From Micromonospora sp. NBC_00421 (GTDB lineage Bacteria > Actinomycetota > Actinomycetes > Mycobacteriales > Micromonosporaceae): a stretch of 64,000 nucleotides of DNA. Location: NCBI RefSeq assembly GCF_036017915.1, contig NZ_CP107929.1:4034001-4098000 (forward strand). Reading direction: 5' to 3'. The notes under the pieces were generated by a model. The model ran no database searches. It worked only from the letters and a program-made list of their open reading frames with translations, and was not told where the DNA came from. Both the position numbers and the translations under genes were made by a program. Position 1 is the stretch's first letter; each line of letters opens with the position of its first letter. This document shows, piece after piece, positions 7,628 to 16,230 of this stretch.

Positions 7628-7884
7628 AGGCCGGCGATCTGGTGTACGTGACCAGGGCCGCCAGCGTGCAGTTTCTCCGGCCCATCCGGTTCCGGGTCAT
7701 CCGGGTGCTCGACTGGCCGACGTACGACGGATGGGTCTGGTTGGAGGGATACCAGCTGAACGCGGCCGGGGATGCGGTCTCCCGCCGGAGGATCTTCGTG
7801 CAGCCGGCGGGATTGACCACACCACCCGCTCCCGTCCCCGCGCAGCCCGGCAGGAGAAGGCCGACGGACCGGGTCAGGCGGTGA
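7624..7884 (+). CDS. Hypothetical small protein, third gene of the cluster
   Basis: An 86-residue protein I cannot assign. Residues 1-62 look like a compact beta-rich domain (GDLVYVTRAASVQFL, FRVIRVL, GWVWLEGYQL, RRIFVQPAGL), reminiscent of small barrel folds. The last 20 residues are Pro/Arg-rich and disordered. The ATG overlaps the previous stop by 4 bp. The 3' end overlaps the tail of the convergent mocR gene by 11 bp, so transcripts from the two sides may collide. Confidence 0.68.
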   Translation: MKAGDLVYVTRAASVQFLRPIRFRVIRVLDWPTYDGWVWLEGYQLNAAGDAVSRRRIFVQPAGLTTPPAPVPAQPGRRRPTDRVRR

Positions 7885-9214
7885 AGCCGATCGGGTCGGT
7901 GGGGCGGACCGCCGCCGCGACCGCGTCGGCCAGTGGCGTGAGGTCGGCGTCGTCGAGCGAGCTGACCGTGATCCGGACGGCGGGCGGGGCGCCGATCCGG
8001 TAGAGGCCGCCGGGAGCGACCGACCAGCCGGTGTCGCGCAGGGCGGTGACCGTGGTGGTCTCGTCGGGCACCGGCAGCCAGACGTTGATGCCGCTGCGGC
8101 CGTGCCCCGCCAGGCCCCGGTCTGCGAGCGCGGCGAGCAGGCCGGAGCGGCGGCTGTCGTACGCCTCGGCGGCCCGGTGGACCAGGCTCGTGGTGGCCGG
8201 GTCGCGCCAGAGCGACAGGACGAGTCGTTGCAGGACTGTGGAGACCCAGCCGGCGCCCACCCGGGCCCGACCGGCCACCCGGGAGACCGTCACCTCGTCA
8301 CCGGCCAGCACCGCCAGCCGCAGGTCAGGCCCGAAGGGCTTGCTCACCGAGCGGACGAACGCCCAGCTCGGAGTGGCCCCGGCCAGCGGGTGCAGGGGCA
8401 GGCGGGACAGCTCGGCGGCGTGGTCGTCCTCGATCAATAGCAGGTCGGACCGGCCGGCGAGCAGCGCCCGCAGGGCTTCGGCCCGGTCGGCGGAGACGGC
8501 GGCACCTGTCGGGTTCTGCGCCCGGCTGGTGACCACCAACGCCCGTACCCCCAGGATCAGCGCATCCCGGACCCCGGCGACGGTCGGCCCGTCGTCGTCG
8601 ACCGGGACGCCGACCGGCCGCAGGCCGAGCGCGGCGACCAGGTCGAACAGGTTGGCCCAGCCCGGATCCTCCACCCCGACCGCGTCGCCGGGGCGCAGCT
8701 GGCTGGCGAGCAGCCGCTCGATGCCGTCGAGTGCTCCCCCGGTGACGGTCAGCTCGTCGGCGGGCACCCCGTCGGCGGCGAGCCGGGAACGGGCTGCCTC
8801 GGCCAGTGCGGGGTGCACGCCGGTCGAGGCGTAGCCGGCGGGCGGGCCGATGTCGGCGGCGAGCGCGGCCAGGTGCGGGCCGAGCGGCGGCAGCAGCCGG
8901 AGGTCGGGCTGACCCTGGGACAGGTCGCGGGTGCCGGGGGCGGGCGCGGGGTGCCGGGCGGCGCGGCGGGTGGCGACCGGCGGCCGGGGCCGCACCCGGG
9001 TGCCGTGCCGGCCGGCGGTGGCGACCAGGCCCCGCTGGCGCAGCTCCTGGTAGGCACGGGCGACGGTGGCCGGGCTGACCGCCAGGTCGGCGGCCAGCGT
9101 GCGGACCGGCGGCAACGCGTCGCCGGCGGCGAGAACGCCGGTGCGGATGCCGGTTTCCACGCTCGCCGAAATCGCGGCGGACGTGGACCCGAGGATCTGA
9201 TAATGTGCTGCCAC
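7874..9214 (-). CDS. MocR-family PLP-dependent transcriptional regulator
   Basis: A 446-residue fusion of a GntR-type winged helix (residues 10-75, GDALPPVRTLAADLAVS and TVARAYQELRQRGLV) to a fold-type-I aminotransferase domain. The PLP-binding features are present: N234 in QNPTG, D263/D264 in IEDDH and Schiff-base lysine K292 in SVSKPFG. MocR proteins sense amino acids or PLP and act on divergent promoters. The gene is divergent, across 38 bp, from a PNPOx-like/GNAT fusion and a LeuE exporter, which are its likely targets. A -10 TACGAT lies 9 nt before the GTG, so the leader is very short. It could respond to a PLP-linked amino acid or amine. Confidence 0.9.
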   Translation of the reverse strand: MAAHYQILGSTSAAISASVETGIRTGVLAAGDALPPVRTLAADLAVSPATVARAYQELRQRGLVATAGRHGTRVRPRPPVATRRAARHPAPAPGTRDLSQGQPDLRLLPPLGPHLAALAADIGPPAGYASTGVHPALAEAARSRLAADGVPADELTVTGGALDGIERLLASQLRPGDAVGVEDPGWANLFDLVAALGLRPVGVPVDDDGPTVAGVRDALILGVRALVVTSRAQNPTGAAVSADRAEALRALLAGRSDLLLIEDDHAAELSRLPLHPLAGATPSWAFVRSVSKPFGPDLRLAVLAGDEVTVSRVAGRARVGAGWVSTVLQRLVLSLWRDPATTSLVHRAAEAYDSRRSGLLAALADRGLAGHGRSGINVWLPVPDETTTVTALRDTGWSVAPGGLYRIGAPPAVRITVSSLDDADLTPLADAVAAAVRPTDPIGFTA

Positions 9215-9252
9215 AGTTTCAGGATCGTACTAGCACAAAGGCGGGATGTCAC

Positions 9253-10581
9253 ATGTACGCGTCGACCGCACGCACCACCGCCAGCCGCACCCGGGACCGG
9301 ATGAGCTACGACCGGGCCGCCGCCCACGCCGTGCTCGACGAGGCGTACCACTGCGTGCTGGGGTTCGTGGTCGACGGCGAGCCACGACTGCTGCCGACCC
9401 TGCACGTCCGCATCGGCGACACCCTCTACCTGCACGGGTCCACCGGCAGCCGGCCGCTGCTCGCCGCCCGGGGTGACGCCGGGCTGCCGGTCTGCGTGAC
9501 GGTGACCCTGCTCGACGGGCTGGTCTACGCGCGCTCGCAGTTCCACCACAGCGCCAACTACCGCTCCGTCGTCGCGCACGGCAGCGCCCGCCTGGTCACC
9601 GGCGAGGACGACAAGCGCGCGGTGCTGACCGCCCTGGTGGAGAAGGTCGGGGCCGGGCGGGCCGCCGACAGCCGGCCGCCGTCCCGGCGGGAGCTGGCCG
9701 AGACGGCAGTCCTGGCCCTGCCCCTGCACGAGGTGTCGATGCGGTCCCGCACCGGCGGGGTCGGCGACGAGCCGGCCGACCTCGGCCTACCGCACTGGGC
9801 CGGGGTGGTGCCGCTCCGGCTGACCGCCGGCCCACCCGAGCCGGACGCCGGAGTGGTCGCCCCCGTCCCGACCTACCTGCCCGCCACCGGCCCGCCGGGA
9901 CGATCTGCACGGTCCGGTCCCGCCGGGTTGCCGGAACCGGGTTCCGCCGGGTTGCCGGGGTCGGACTCCGGCGGGGCCCGGTGGCGGGAGCCGGTGCCGA
10001 TGCGCGGCGCGCACGTGCTGCTGGAGCCACTGGCCCTGGCGCACGCCGACGAGCTCTTCGCCGCCACCGCCGAGCCGGAGGTCTGGGCCCACCTGGGCCG
10101 CCCGCTGCCCGCCGACCCGGCCGCGATGCGGGCGATCGTCGCCACCGCGTTGGCCGCCCGGCAGCGCGGCGAACGGGTGCCCTGGGTGCAGCGTTGCCCC
10201 CGGACGGGAGCGGTGGTCGGCACCACCTCGTTCTACGAGGTCGACCCGGAGCGCCGCAGCGTCGCGATCGGCTACACCTGGCTCGGCCGCCCGTGGTGGC
10301 GCAGCGGCGTGAACACCGAGACCAAGCTGCTGCTGCTCGGCCGGGCGTTCGACGAGCTGGGGGCGGTGCGCGTGGTCTGGCACACCGACCTCCGCAACAC
10401 CCGCTCCCAGGCGGCGATCGAACGGCTCGGCGCGGCCCGGGAGGGCGTGCTGCGGATGCACCGCCAACGGCCCGACGGCTCCTGGCGGGACACCGTGCAA
10501 TACGCGATGACGATCAACGAGTGGCCGAACGCACAGGCCAGCCTGCGGAAAAGACTTCGTCCTACGGCACCGGTGGGGTGA
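9253..10581 (+). CDS. Bifunctional PNPOx-like flavin-binding / GNAT N-acetyltransferase fusion
   Basis: A 442-residue two-domain protein. Residues about 15-190 form a pyridoxamine-phosphate-oxidase-like split barrel (AYHCVLGFVVDGEPRLLPT, LHGSTGSRPL, HHSANYRSVVAHG). A Pro/Gly/Ser-rich linker of about 45 residues containing repeated GLPEPGS-type units follows, then a RimJ/RimL-like GNAT domain from about 248 (RGAHVLLEPLALAHADELF, YTWLGRPWWRSGVNTETK, HTDLRNTRSQAAIERLGA). This domain pairing is known in actinobacteria, but its substrate is not established. The ATG at 9253 follows AGGCGGG. leuE begins 2 bp after its stop, so the two form an operon facing mocR. Confidence 0.88.
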   Translation: MYASTARTTASRTRDRMSYDRAAAHAVLDEAYHCVLGFVVDGEPRLLPTLHVRIGDTLYLHGSTGSRPLLAARGDAGLPVCVTVTLLDGLVYARSQFHHSANYRSVVAHGSARLVTGEDDKRAVLTALVEKVGAGRAADSRPPSRRELAETAVLALPLHEVSMRSRTGGVGDEPADLGLPHWAGVVPLRLTAGPPEPDAGVVAPVPTYLPATGPPGRSARSGPAGLPEPGSAGLPGSDSGGARWREPVPMRGAHVLLEPLALAHADELFAATAEPEVWAHLGRPLPADPAAMRAIVATALAARQRGERVPWVQRCPRTGAVVGTTSFYEVDPERRSVAIGYTWLGRPWWRSGVNTETKLLLLGRAFDELGAVRVVWHTDLRNTRSQAAIERLGAAREGVLRMHRQRPDGSWRDTVQYAMTINEWPNAQASLRKRLRPTAPVG

Positions 10582-10583
10582 GG

Positions 10584-11249
10584 ATGGCGGGCGTGCTGGG
10601 CATCACCGACATCTGGACGTACGTGTTGGGCACGGTGGCGATCATCCTGCTGCCGGGGCCGAACTCCCTCTTCGTGCTCTCCACCGCCGCCAAGCGGGGT
10701 GTGGCGGTCGGCTACCGGGCGGCGGGCGGGGTGTTCCTCGGCGATGCGGTGCTGATGCTCCTCTCCGCCGCCGGGGTGGCCTCACTACTCAAGGCGTACC
10801 CGCCGCTCTTTCTCGTGATCAAGTACGCCGGCGCGGCCTACCTCGGGTACGTCGGGTTGACCATGCTGCGCGGGGCCTCGCGGCGTTGGCGCGACCGCCA
10901 CGACCCGGCGGCACCCCGGTTGATCGACGCCGCCGAGCCGGCAGCGCTGCGCAGCCCGTTCCGCAAGGCGCTGATGATCAGCCTGCTCAACCCGAAGGCG
11001 ATCCTCTTCTTCATCTCGTTCTTCATCCAGTTCGTCGACCCGGGTTACGCCTGGCCGGCGCTGTCGTTCCTGCTACTCGGGCTGATCGCCCAGGTGACCA
11101 GCGTGCTCTACCTCACCGCGTTGATCTTCGCGGGCACCTTCCTGGCCGCCCAGTTCCGGCAGCGTCGGCGGCTCGCCGCGGGGGCGACCACCGGCGTCGC
11201 CGTGCTCTTCCTGGGCTTCGGCATCAAGCTCGCCACCGCCTCGGTCTGA
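10584..11249 (+). CDS. leuE: LysE/RhtB-family amino acid exporter, LeuE-like
   Basis: A 221-residue inner membrane protein with about six helices. The N-terminal LLPGPNSLFVLSTAAKRG is the LysE/RhtB signature, and FRKALMISLLNPKAILFF with ISFFIQFVDPG matches LeuE more closely than RhtB. LeuE exports leucine and related amino acids. The gene begins 2 bp after the PNPOx-GNAT stop and uses GGTGAGG as ribosome binding site, so the two proteins are probably made together. With the divergent MocR this suggests control of an amino acid or its acetylated derivative by modification and export. Confidence 0.85.
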   Translation: MAGVLGITDIWTYVLGTVAIILLPGPNSLFVLSTAAKRGVAVGYRAAGGVFLGDAVLMLLSAAGVASLLKAYPPLFLVIKYAGAAYLGYVGLTMLRGASRRWRDRHDPAAPRLIDAAEPAALRSPFRKALMISLLNPKAILFFISFFIQFVDPGYAWPALSFLLLGLIAQVTSVLYLTALIFAGTFLAAQFRQRRRLAAGATTGVAVLFLGFGIKLATASV

Positions 11250-11405
11250 CGCCGAGCCCACCGACCGGGGTGCCGGAGACCGCCCGACCGGACGCGCGGC
11301 ACCCTCCTGCAAGCCAGGCACGCGGATCGGCCGCAGCGCAGGGCGGGACCGGACAGCGCACGGTCACCGGTCCACGGCCGGTCGGCACGCGCGGGACCGG
11401 CCGGG

Positions 11406-12326
11406 TCAGGTGCCGTCGCCGCCACCGCCGATACCCCCGCCGCCGCCGGTGCCGCCCAACCCGTAACCGGGCGCGACCGGCGCGTCCGGTCGGCGACTGA
11501 CGTGGGCCGACTCGGTGATCCGGGCCGACCAGTGTGCGTGCGAGGCCGCCGCCGCGTGCCGGTTGATCGCCGCCCGCAACCAGCCGTCCACGACGGAGAC
11601 CCAGTCCCGTTGCTCGGCACCGGTGTGCCAGATCCGGAACCGGCTGATGCTCTGGTGACTGATCCCGGTCAGCGAGAGTCGCCGGTCCATCCAGAGCAGC
11701 ACCTCCAGGCCGGCGGAGTTGGCCACGAAGATCAGTTCCAGCTCGGTGATCGGGCCGGCGTAGAGCGGGGCGACCCAGTAGCCGAGACGTTGGTGCACCG
11801 GTAGGCCCTGTTCCACCCCCGGCAACCGGCTGGCCACCAGGCCCGCCTGCCGCAGCACGAAGCCGAGGGTGTCCAGCGCCGCGAGCACATGCTGCTGGGT
11901 GGGGAGCGGATGGACGAAGATCGGCACCAGCGCACCCTGGTCCAGCTGCGGATCCACCGACACCTCGGTACGCAGCCCGGTACGCAGGCTCATCAACGGC
12001 ACCCCGCCGAAGATCGTCACCGGGGTCTCCCAGGGCAGAGGCACCGCGAAGTCGATGGCCCGCCGCCGCCCGGCCGGTACGACGAACCGGCCCCCCACCG
12101 GCACCTGGTGATACTGCACGAGACTGCGGGGTGCGCGGGGGTCGTCCGGTTCGGCGGTGGCCACCAGTCCGAGGCGTACGTGTCGGATCGGCACGTCCCG
12201 CGACCCGGCGGTGAGCATCACCCGCCCCGGCAACCGCAGCCCCGGGCGGGTGCTCGGATTGGTCAGGGTGGTGCTCACCGCCAACCCGGTCCCCCCGGAC
12301 TCCGGGGACACTCCGGTCAACCGCAT
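11406..12326 (-). CDS. Sporulation-control protein Spo0M (arrestin-like)
   Basis: A 306-residue Spo0M family protein with an arrestin-like double beta-sandwich, a cytosolic protein implicated in sporulation and cell-cycle control. Family features are LTNPSTRPGLRLPGRV near the N-terminus, FAVPLPWETPVTIFGG, and the LRTEVSVDPQLDQGALVPI and VHPLPTQQHVLAALDTLGF core. The C-terminal tail is glycine-rich. The ATG at 12326 is preferred because GGGGGAG lies upstream and the homology starts there. Frames extending further upstream lose family similarity and run into the divergent gene. It is transcribed towards leuE, with 156 bp between the converging ends. Confidence 0.83.
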   Translation of the reverse strand: MRLTGVSPESGGTGLAVSTTLTNPSTRPGLRLPGRVMLTAGSRDVPIRHVRLGLVATAEPDDPRAPRSLVQYHQVPVGGRFVVPAGRRRAIDFAVPLPWETPVTIFGGVPLMSLRTGLRTEVSVDPQLDQGALVPIFVHPLPTQQHVLAALDTLGFVLRQAGLVASRLPGVEQGLPVHQRLGYWVAPLYAGPITELELIFVANSAGLEVLLWMDRRLSLTGISHQSISRFRIWHTGAEQRDWVSVVDGWLRAAINRHAAAASHAHWSARITESAHVSRRPDAPVAPGYGLGGTGGGGGIGGGGDGT

Positions 12327-12559
12327 CCCCGCCGCTCCCCCCGTCGCCGCCTGTCCACCCCGTCCCGGCCGCCTGCCCCCGCAGACCGCTGCCGGACCGG
12401 TCGCCGTCGCGCCCGGACCGGTCGCCGGCAGCTCATCCGGGCCAGCCGAGCGACCCGTCACCGGCACGGCGCGAGGTGCTGGATTCCCCCTGTCCGGCCC
12501 GGCATTCCTCGACGCCATGGGGAGCGAACCCAGGCCCGGCAGTTGATACCGTGCTCGTC

Positions 12560-13120
12560 GTGACAGAGCTGGAAGAGCTGGTCCTGACCCCCGACGAGCG
12601 GGCCCGGCGGGTCCGGGTCGAGGATGTGATGTTCGGGATGGACTGGACCGGTGAGGAGCACCCGGGTCAGCTGGCGGCGTTCGTGGCCGGTCGGGTACTG
12701 GCCTTCGGGGCAGCACCGACAGACGTCGACACCACAGTCGTCTACCGCGCCGCCGAGGCCGATCCGACCCTACGTCGCGGTGACTTCCCGGTACGCCAGC
12801 TCGATCATCTGGCCGGTGTGCTGGCAGATCTCGGCTGCACGCTGATGGTGTGGGACAACGGCACCGACACCTACGAGGTGCTCGTCGCGCCGACCGGTGG
12901 GCGTGAGCTGACCGGGTTGACGCACCAGGGCCTCCCGGTGCGGGCCTGGAACTCGCCACCCGAGGAGACAGCGGTCAGCCTGGACTGCCCGAACTGTGCG
13001 GAGATGCTGATCTGGCAACTGTCGGCGACCCAGACCCTGGCCGACGAGCGCTGCGACTGTGGGGCCGCGTTGTTCGACGCCACCGGCCGACCGCTGCCCG
13101 ACGTCACTCTCCACGACTGA
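12560..13120 (+). CDS. Hypothetical protein with C-terminal zinc-ribbon-like cysteines
   Basis: A 186-residue acidic protein that I do not recognise. The N-terminal two thirds are a mixed alpha/beta domain (RVEDVMFGMDW, DVDTTVVYRAAEADP, QLDHLAGVLADLGCTLMVWD). The last 55 residues carry CPNC and CDC spaced about 25 apart (SLDCPNCAEMLIW, DERCDCGAALFD), typical of a zinc ribbon. GTG at 12560 is chosen because the -10 TACCGT ends 7 nt upstream, implying a leaderless mRNA; an in-frame GTG at 12551 is the alternative. It is divergent from Spo0M across about 230 bp in which nothing else is seen. Confidence 0.72.
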   Translation: MTELEELVLTPDERARRVRVEDVMFGMDWTGEEHPGQLAAFVAGRVLAFGAAPTDVDTTVVYRAAEADPTLRRGDFPVRQLDHLAGVLADLGCTLMVWDNGTDTYEVLVAPTGGRELTGLTHQGLPVRAWNSPPEETAVSLDCPNCAEMLIWQLSATQTLADERCDCGAALFDATGRPLPDVTLHD

Positions 13121-13195
13121 GCCGCTCGGGTGCCCCTGGCGGCCGGCAGGGTGGCGCCGGAGCGTGGTGGGATCCCACCCCCACCACGCTCCAGG

Positions 13196-14260
13196 TCAGC
13201 GCAGGCGGCGACCCCGGGGGATCGGGTCGGTCTCGTCGTCGAACTCGCCGATGACCTCTTCGAGCAGGTCCTCCAGCGCCACGAAGCCGATCGGCCGGGT
13301 CGGGCCGCCACCGTTGCGGACCAGCGCCAACTGGGCCTGGTCGGCGCGCATCGCGGCGACCGCTTCGGTGACCGAGGAGGTGGCCGGCAGGGTGAACGAC
13401 CGGCTCATCAGCTCGGCTGCGGTGGCCGCCCGGCCGGTGGTGACCGCCCGGACCGCCTCCCGGACGTGCACCAGCCCGCACACCTCGCCGCCGCCGTCGA
13501 GGACGGCGAGCCGGGACCGGCCGCTGTCCCGGCTGACCTGTTCGATCCGCTCGGCGGTGTCGTCCCGGTGCACCGTGACGATCTGGTCGAAGGGTTCCAT
13601 CACCTGGGCGACGGTGGTGCCCTGCAACTCCAGCATGCTGGTCAGCATCTGGTGCTGCTCGGCGCCGAGCAACCCGTGCTCGCGGGACTGCTCCAGCAGG
13701 ATGCGCAGCTCGTCCGGGCCGTGGACCTGGGCGAGCTGGTCCTGCTGCTGCACCCCGACCAGCCGTAGCATCACGTTGGCCAGGGCGTTGAGCAGGGACA
13801 GCACCGGCCGGGCGACCCGGGCGAAGGCCCGGAACGGCAGCGCCAGCAGCGTCGCCGAGCGCTCGGCGTCGGTGATCGCCCAGGACTTCGGGGCCATCTC
13901 GCCGACCACCAGGTGCAGGAACGTCACCAGCCCCAGCGCGAAGACCAGCGCGACGACGTGGCTGGCCGCCGCCGGCAGCCCGACCGCGTGCAGCAGCGGG
14001 CTGAGCAGGTGCTCGATCGCCGGTTCGGCCAACGCGCCCAGGCCCAGCGTGCACAGGGTGATGCCGAGCTGCGCGCCGGCCAGCATCAGGGACAGTTCGC
14101 GTACCCCGTCCAGGGCGGCGCGGGCGGCCCGACCGCCACCGGCGGCGGTCTGTTCCAGCCGGTAGCGCTTCGCCGCCACCAGGGCGAACTCGGCGGCCAC
14201 GAAGAAGCCGTTGAGCGCGAGCAGCAGCACCGAGACCAGCAGTGCGACAACGGGGCTCAT
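13196..14260 (-). CDS. CNNM/CorC-like membrane protein with DUF21 and CBS domains (short paralogue)
   Basis: A 354-residue hemolysin-family protein, now regarded as a CNNM-type divalent cation (magnesium) transport or sensing protein. The DUF21 membrane domain occupies about residues 1-190 (LNGFFVAAEFALVAAKRYR; AGAQLGITLCTLGLG; VVGEMAPKSWAI). A CBS pair follows (VMEPFDQIVTVHRDD; GFVALEDLLEEVIGE). It ends soon after the CBS pair and lacks the C-terminal CorC_HlyC domain of its neighbour. The start overlaps the upstream paralogue by 4 bp (ATGA), so the two are translationally coupled and may form a heteromer. Confidence 0.88.
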   Translation of the reverse strand: MSPVVALLVSVLLLALNGFFVAAEFALVAAKRYRLEQTAAGGGRAARAALDGVRELSLMLAGAQLGITLCTLGLGALAEPAIEHLLSPLLHAVGLPAAASHVVALVFALGLVTFLHLVVGEMAPKSWAITDAERSATLLALPFRAFARVARPVLSLLNALANVMLRLVGVQQQDQLAQVHGPDELRILLEQSREHGLLGAEQHQMLTSMLELQGTTVAQVMEPFDQIVTVHRDDTAERIEQVSRDSGRSRLAVLDGGGEVCGLVHVREAVRAVTTGRAATAAELMSRSFTLPATSSVTEAVAAMRADQAQLALVRNGGGPTRPIGFVALEDLLEEVIGEFDDETDPIPRGRRLR

Positions 14261-15639
14261 GACCGTTCCTCCCCACTGCGGGCGGCGTGGCTGTCCGCCC
14301 CGCCCGGGTCGTCGGCCATGGTGAGCCGGACGGAGTCGGCCACGTGCCGGTCCACCGTGAGCACCTCGACCAGGGCCTTCGGCCGCTCCGCCGGCTCCTC
14401 GCCGTCGGCCGGTAGCGTGATCTCCAGCCGGTCACCCACCTCGGGCACCCGGCCCAGCTCCCGCATGACCAGCCCGGAGAGGGTGTCGTACTCGGGGGCC
14501 TCGGGCAGGGAGATGCCTGTGCTGTCGGCGACCTCGTCGATCCGCCAGCGGGCCGGCACCACCCAGGAGCCGTCCTCCTGGCGGGCCGGGGCCCGGTCGG
14601 GCGGGTCGTCCTCGTCACGGATCGGCCCGACCAGCTCCTCGGCGATGTCCTCCAGCGTGATCACGCCGGCGAAGCCGCCGTACTCGTCGACCACGCAGGC
14701 GAGCTGCCGGTGCCCGGACCGCAGCCGGTCCAGCACCGTGGGCAGTGGCAACGTCTCCGGCACCAGCAGCGGCGGTACGGCCACCGCGCTGACCGGGGTG
14801 GTGGCCCGCTCTGCCGGGGGCACCCCGAGCACGTCGGAGATGCCGATCACGCCGACCAGGTCGTCGACGCCGTCGGCACCGCGTACCGGGAAGCGGGAGT
14901 GGCCGGTGTCGAGCAGCTCGACGACCCGGCTGACCGGCTCGTGTGCCCGGATGGTGTGCACGTCGACCCGGGGGACCATGGCCTCCCCGGCGGTCAGCTC
15001 CCGGAAGTCGAGACCCCTGTCGAGCAGGTCGGACATCTCGGCGTCGAGGTGCCCCTCCTCCCGGGACTCGGCGATGATCTGTTCCAGGTCGGCGGGGGTG
15101 GCACCGCTGGGCAGCTCCTCGATCGGCTCGATGCCGAGGCGGCGCAGCAGCCGGACGGCGGCCCGGTCGAAGAGGGTGATCAGCGGCCCGGCCACCTTCA
15201 GGTAGATCAGGGTGGACCGGCTCAGCGCACGGGCCAGCGGCTCGGGTCGGGCGATGGCCAGGTTCTTGGGGGCCAGCTCGCCGAGGACCATCTGCACGAC
15301 GGTGGCGATGACCAGGGCCAACGCCACCGACAGCGGCAGGCTGACGCTGCTTGCGACGCCGACGCCGCCGAGCAGCTCGGCCAGCCCGCCGCCGAGGTAG
15401 GGCTCGGCGGCGTAACCGACGAGCAGGGCGGTCACCGTGATGCCGAGCTGCGCGCCGGAGAGCATGAACGACAACCGCCCGGTGACCTCCAGGGCGCGGG
15501 CCGCCTTGGCGTCGCCGTCGTCGGCGAGCTGCTTGAGTTTGCCCCGGTCGACGGCGACATAGCCGAACTCCTGGGCGACGAAGTAGCCGGTGGCGGCGGT
15601 GAGAACGATGATGAGTGCGAGGCCGACGACGATCAACAC
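14257..15639 (-). CDS. CNNM/CorC-like membrane protein with DUF21, CBS and CorC_HlyC domains
   Basis: A 460-residue paralogue of the following gene. The DUF21 domain (TGYFVAQEFGYVAVDRG; MLSGAQLGITVTALLVG; VLGELAPKNLAIARPEP) is followed by two CBS motifs (VPRVDVHTI; LACVVDEYGGFAGVITLEDIAEELVGPI) and a C-terminal CorC_HlyC domain with the regulatory-loop sequence YDTLSGLVMRELGRVPEVGD. The likely role is cation homeostasis at the membrane. The GTG start is preceded by a GGGAG-like site. It is the first gene of a two-gene operon downstream of the Mrp antiporter genes, but 161 bp with its own promoter signal separates them. Confidence 0.9.
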   Translation of the reverse strand: MLIVVGLALIIVLTAATGYFVAQEFGYVAVDRGKLKQLADDGDAKAARALEVTGRLSFMLSGAQLGITVTALLVGYAAEPYLGGGLAELLGGVGVASSVSLPLSVALALVIATVVQMVLGELAPKNLAIARPEPLARALSRSTLIYLKVAGPLITLFDRAAVRLLRRLGIEPIEELPSGATPADLEQIIAESREEGHLDAEMSDLLDRGLDFRELTAGEAMVPRVDVHTIRAHEPVSRVVELLDTGHSRFPVRGADGVDDLVGVIGISDVLGVPPAERATTPVSAVAVPPLLVPETLPLPTVLDRLRSGHRQLACVVDEYGGFAGVITLEDIAEELVGPIRDEDDPPDRAPARQEDGSWVVPARWRIDEVADSTGISLPEAPEYDTLSGLVMRELGRVPEVGDRLEITLPADGEEPAERPKALVEVLTVDRHVADSVRLTMADDPGGADSHAARSGEERS

Positions 15640-15740
15640 GGGTCGCTCAGGGCTCCCGTGGACGCCGGGGCAAGGGATTGCCGGGCACGACCCGGCTGGC
15701 TACTGCTGCCCTCCTGGGCAGAAGAGTCGATCATCCGGCA

Positions 15741-15764
15741 ATTCTATCCGCGCTCGCTGCGAGC
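15741..15764 (-). promoter_or_regulatory. Probable promoter of the CNNM pair with adjacent palindrome
   Basis: On the minus strand TAGAAT (15746-15741) is a good -10 hexamer about 100 bp before the GTG of the first CNNM gene. A perfect palindrome GCTCGCTGCGAGC (15752-15764) sits just upstream of it, where an operator would overlap the promoter. A small perfect hairpin (CTGCCC-TCCT-GGGCAG, 15706-15721) lies within the predicted leader. No -35 hexamer is obvious. Confidence 0.4.
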
Positions 15765-15800
15765 CCGCTGGGGGTGGGCACAAAGTTCCTGCTCGTCCCG

Positions 15801-16166
15801 CTATCCACCAGCCCGCGGCCGGCGCTCGGGTTCGGGCTCGGCCAACTCGTCGACGTCGAGCAGGCTGCGGTCGACCCGGCCCGACCGGTAGGCGGCCCGG
15901 CCGATCATCTGGGCGGCCACCGGCGCGGTGGCCAACTGGAACACCCCGACCAGCACGATCATGCCCAGATCGGCGGTGGTACGCAGCCGCAGCGCCAAGC
16001 CGACGAGCAGCAGCAGCACCCCGAGCACCTGGGGTTTGGTGGCGGCGTGCATCCGGTCCAGCACGTCCGGGAAGCGCAGCACGCCGATCCCGGCGACGAG
16101 GCTGAGCAGCGCCCCGGCGACCAGGGCGACGGCGGCCAGCCAGTCGAGCACCGTACCCACGCTCAC
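15801..16166 (-). CDS. mrpG: Na+/H+ antiporter subunit G (MrpG/MnhG/PhaG)
   Basis: A 121-residue subunit with three predicted membrane helices. GIGVLRFPDVLDRMHAATKPQ is the MrpG signature. It is part of the multi-subunit Mrp complex in the cytoplasmic membrane, which exchanges sodium for protons. GTG with GGGGAG 6 nt upstream fixes the start. It is the last gene of the mrp operon, 64 bp after mrpF, the only non-overlapping junction in the set. The hydrophilic C-terminus is slightly longer than usual. Confidence 0.93.
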   Translation of the reverse strand: MSVGTVLDWLAAVALVAGALLSLVAGIGVLRFPDVLDRMHAATKPQVLGVLLLLVGLALRLRTTADLGMIVLVGVFQLATAPVAAQMIGRAAYRSGRVDRSLLDVDELAEPEPERRPRAGG

Positions 16167-16230
16167 GGCTGCTCCCCGGTGGCCGGCGCAGGCCTCGTCC
16201 GACCGCGACCCGGTGTCGCGCCGGGCCGGC

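Noticed and set aside
6904..7884. Remnant of an integrative element
   Set aside because: The excisionase-like HTH protein suggested it, but no integrase, replication gene, tRNA attachment site or direct repeats were found around it.
12327..12959. N-terminal extension of the Spo0M protein by 211 residues
   Set aside because: The extra sequence is Arg/Pro/Ser-rich with no similarity to the family, crosses the promoter and start of the divergent gene, and a ribosome binding site is available at the shorter start.
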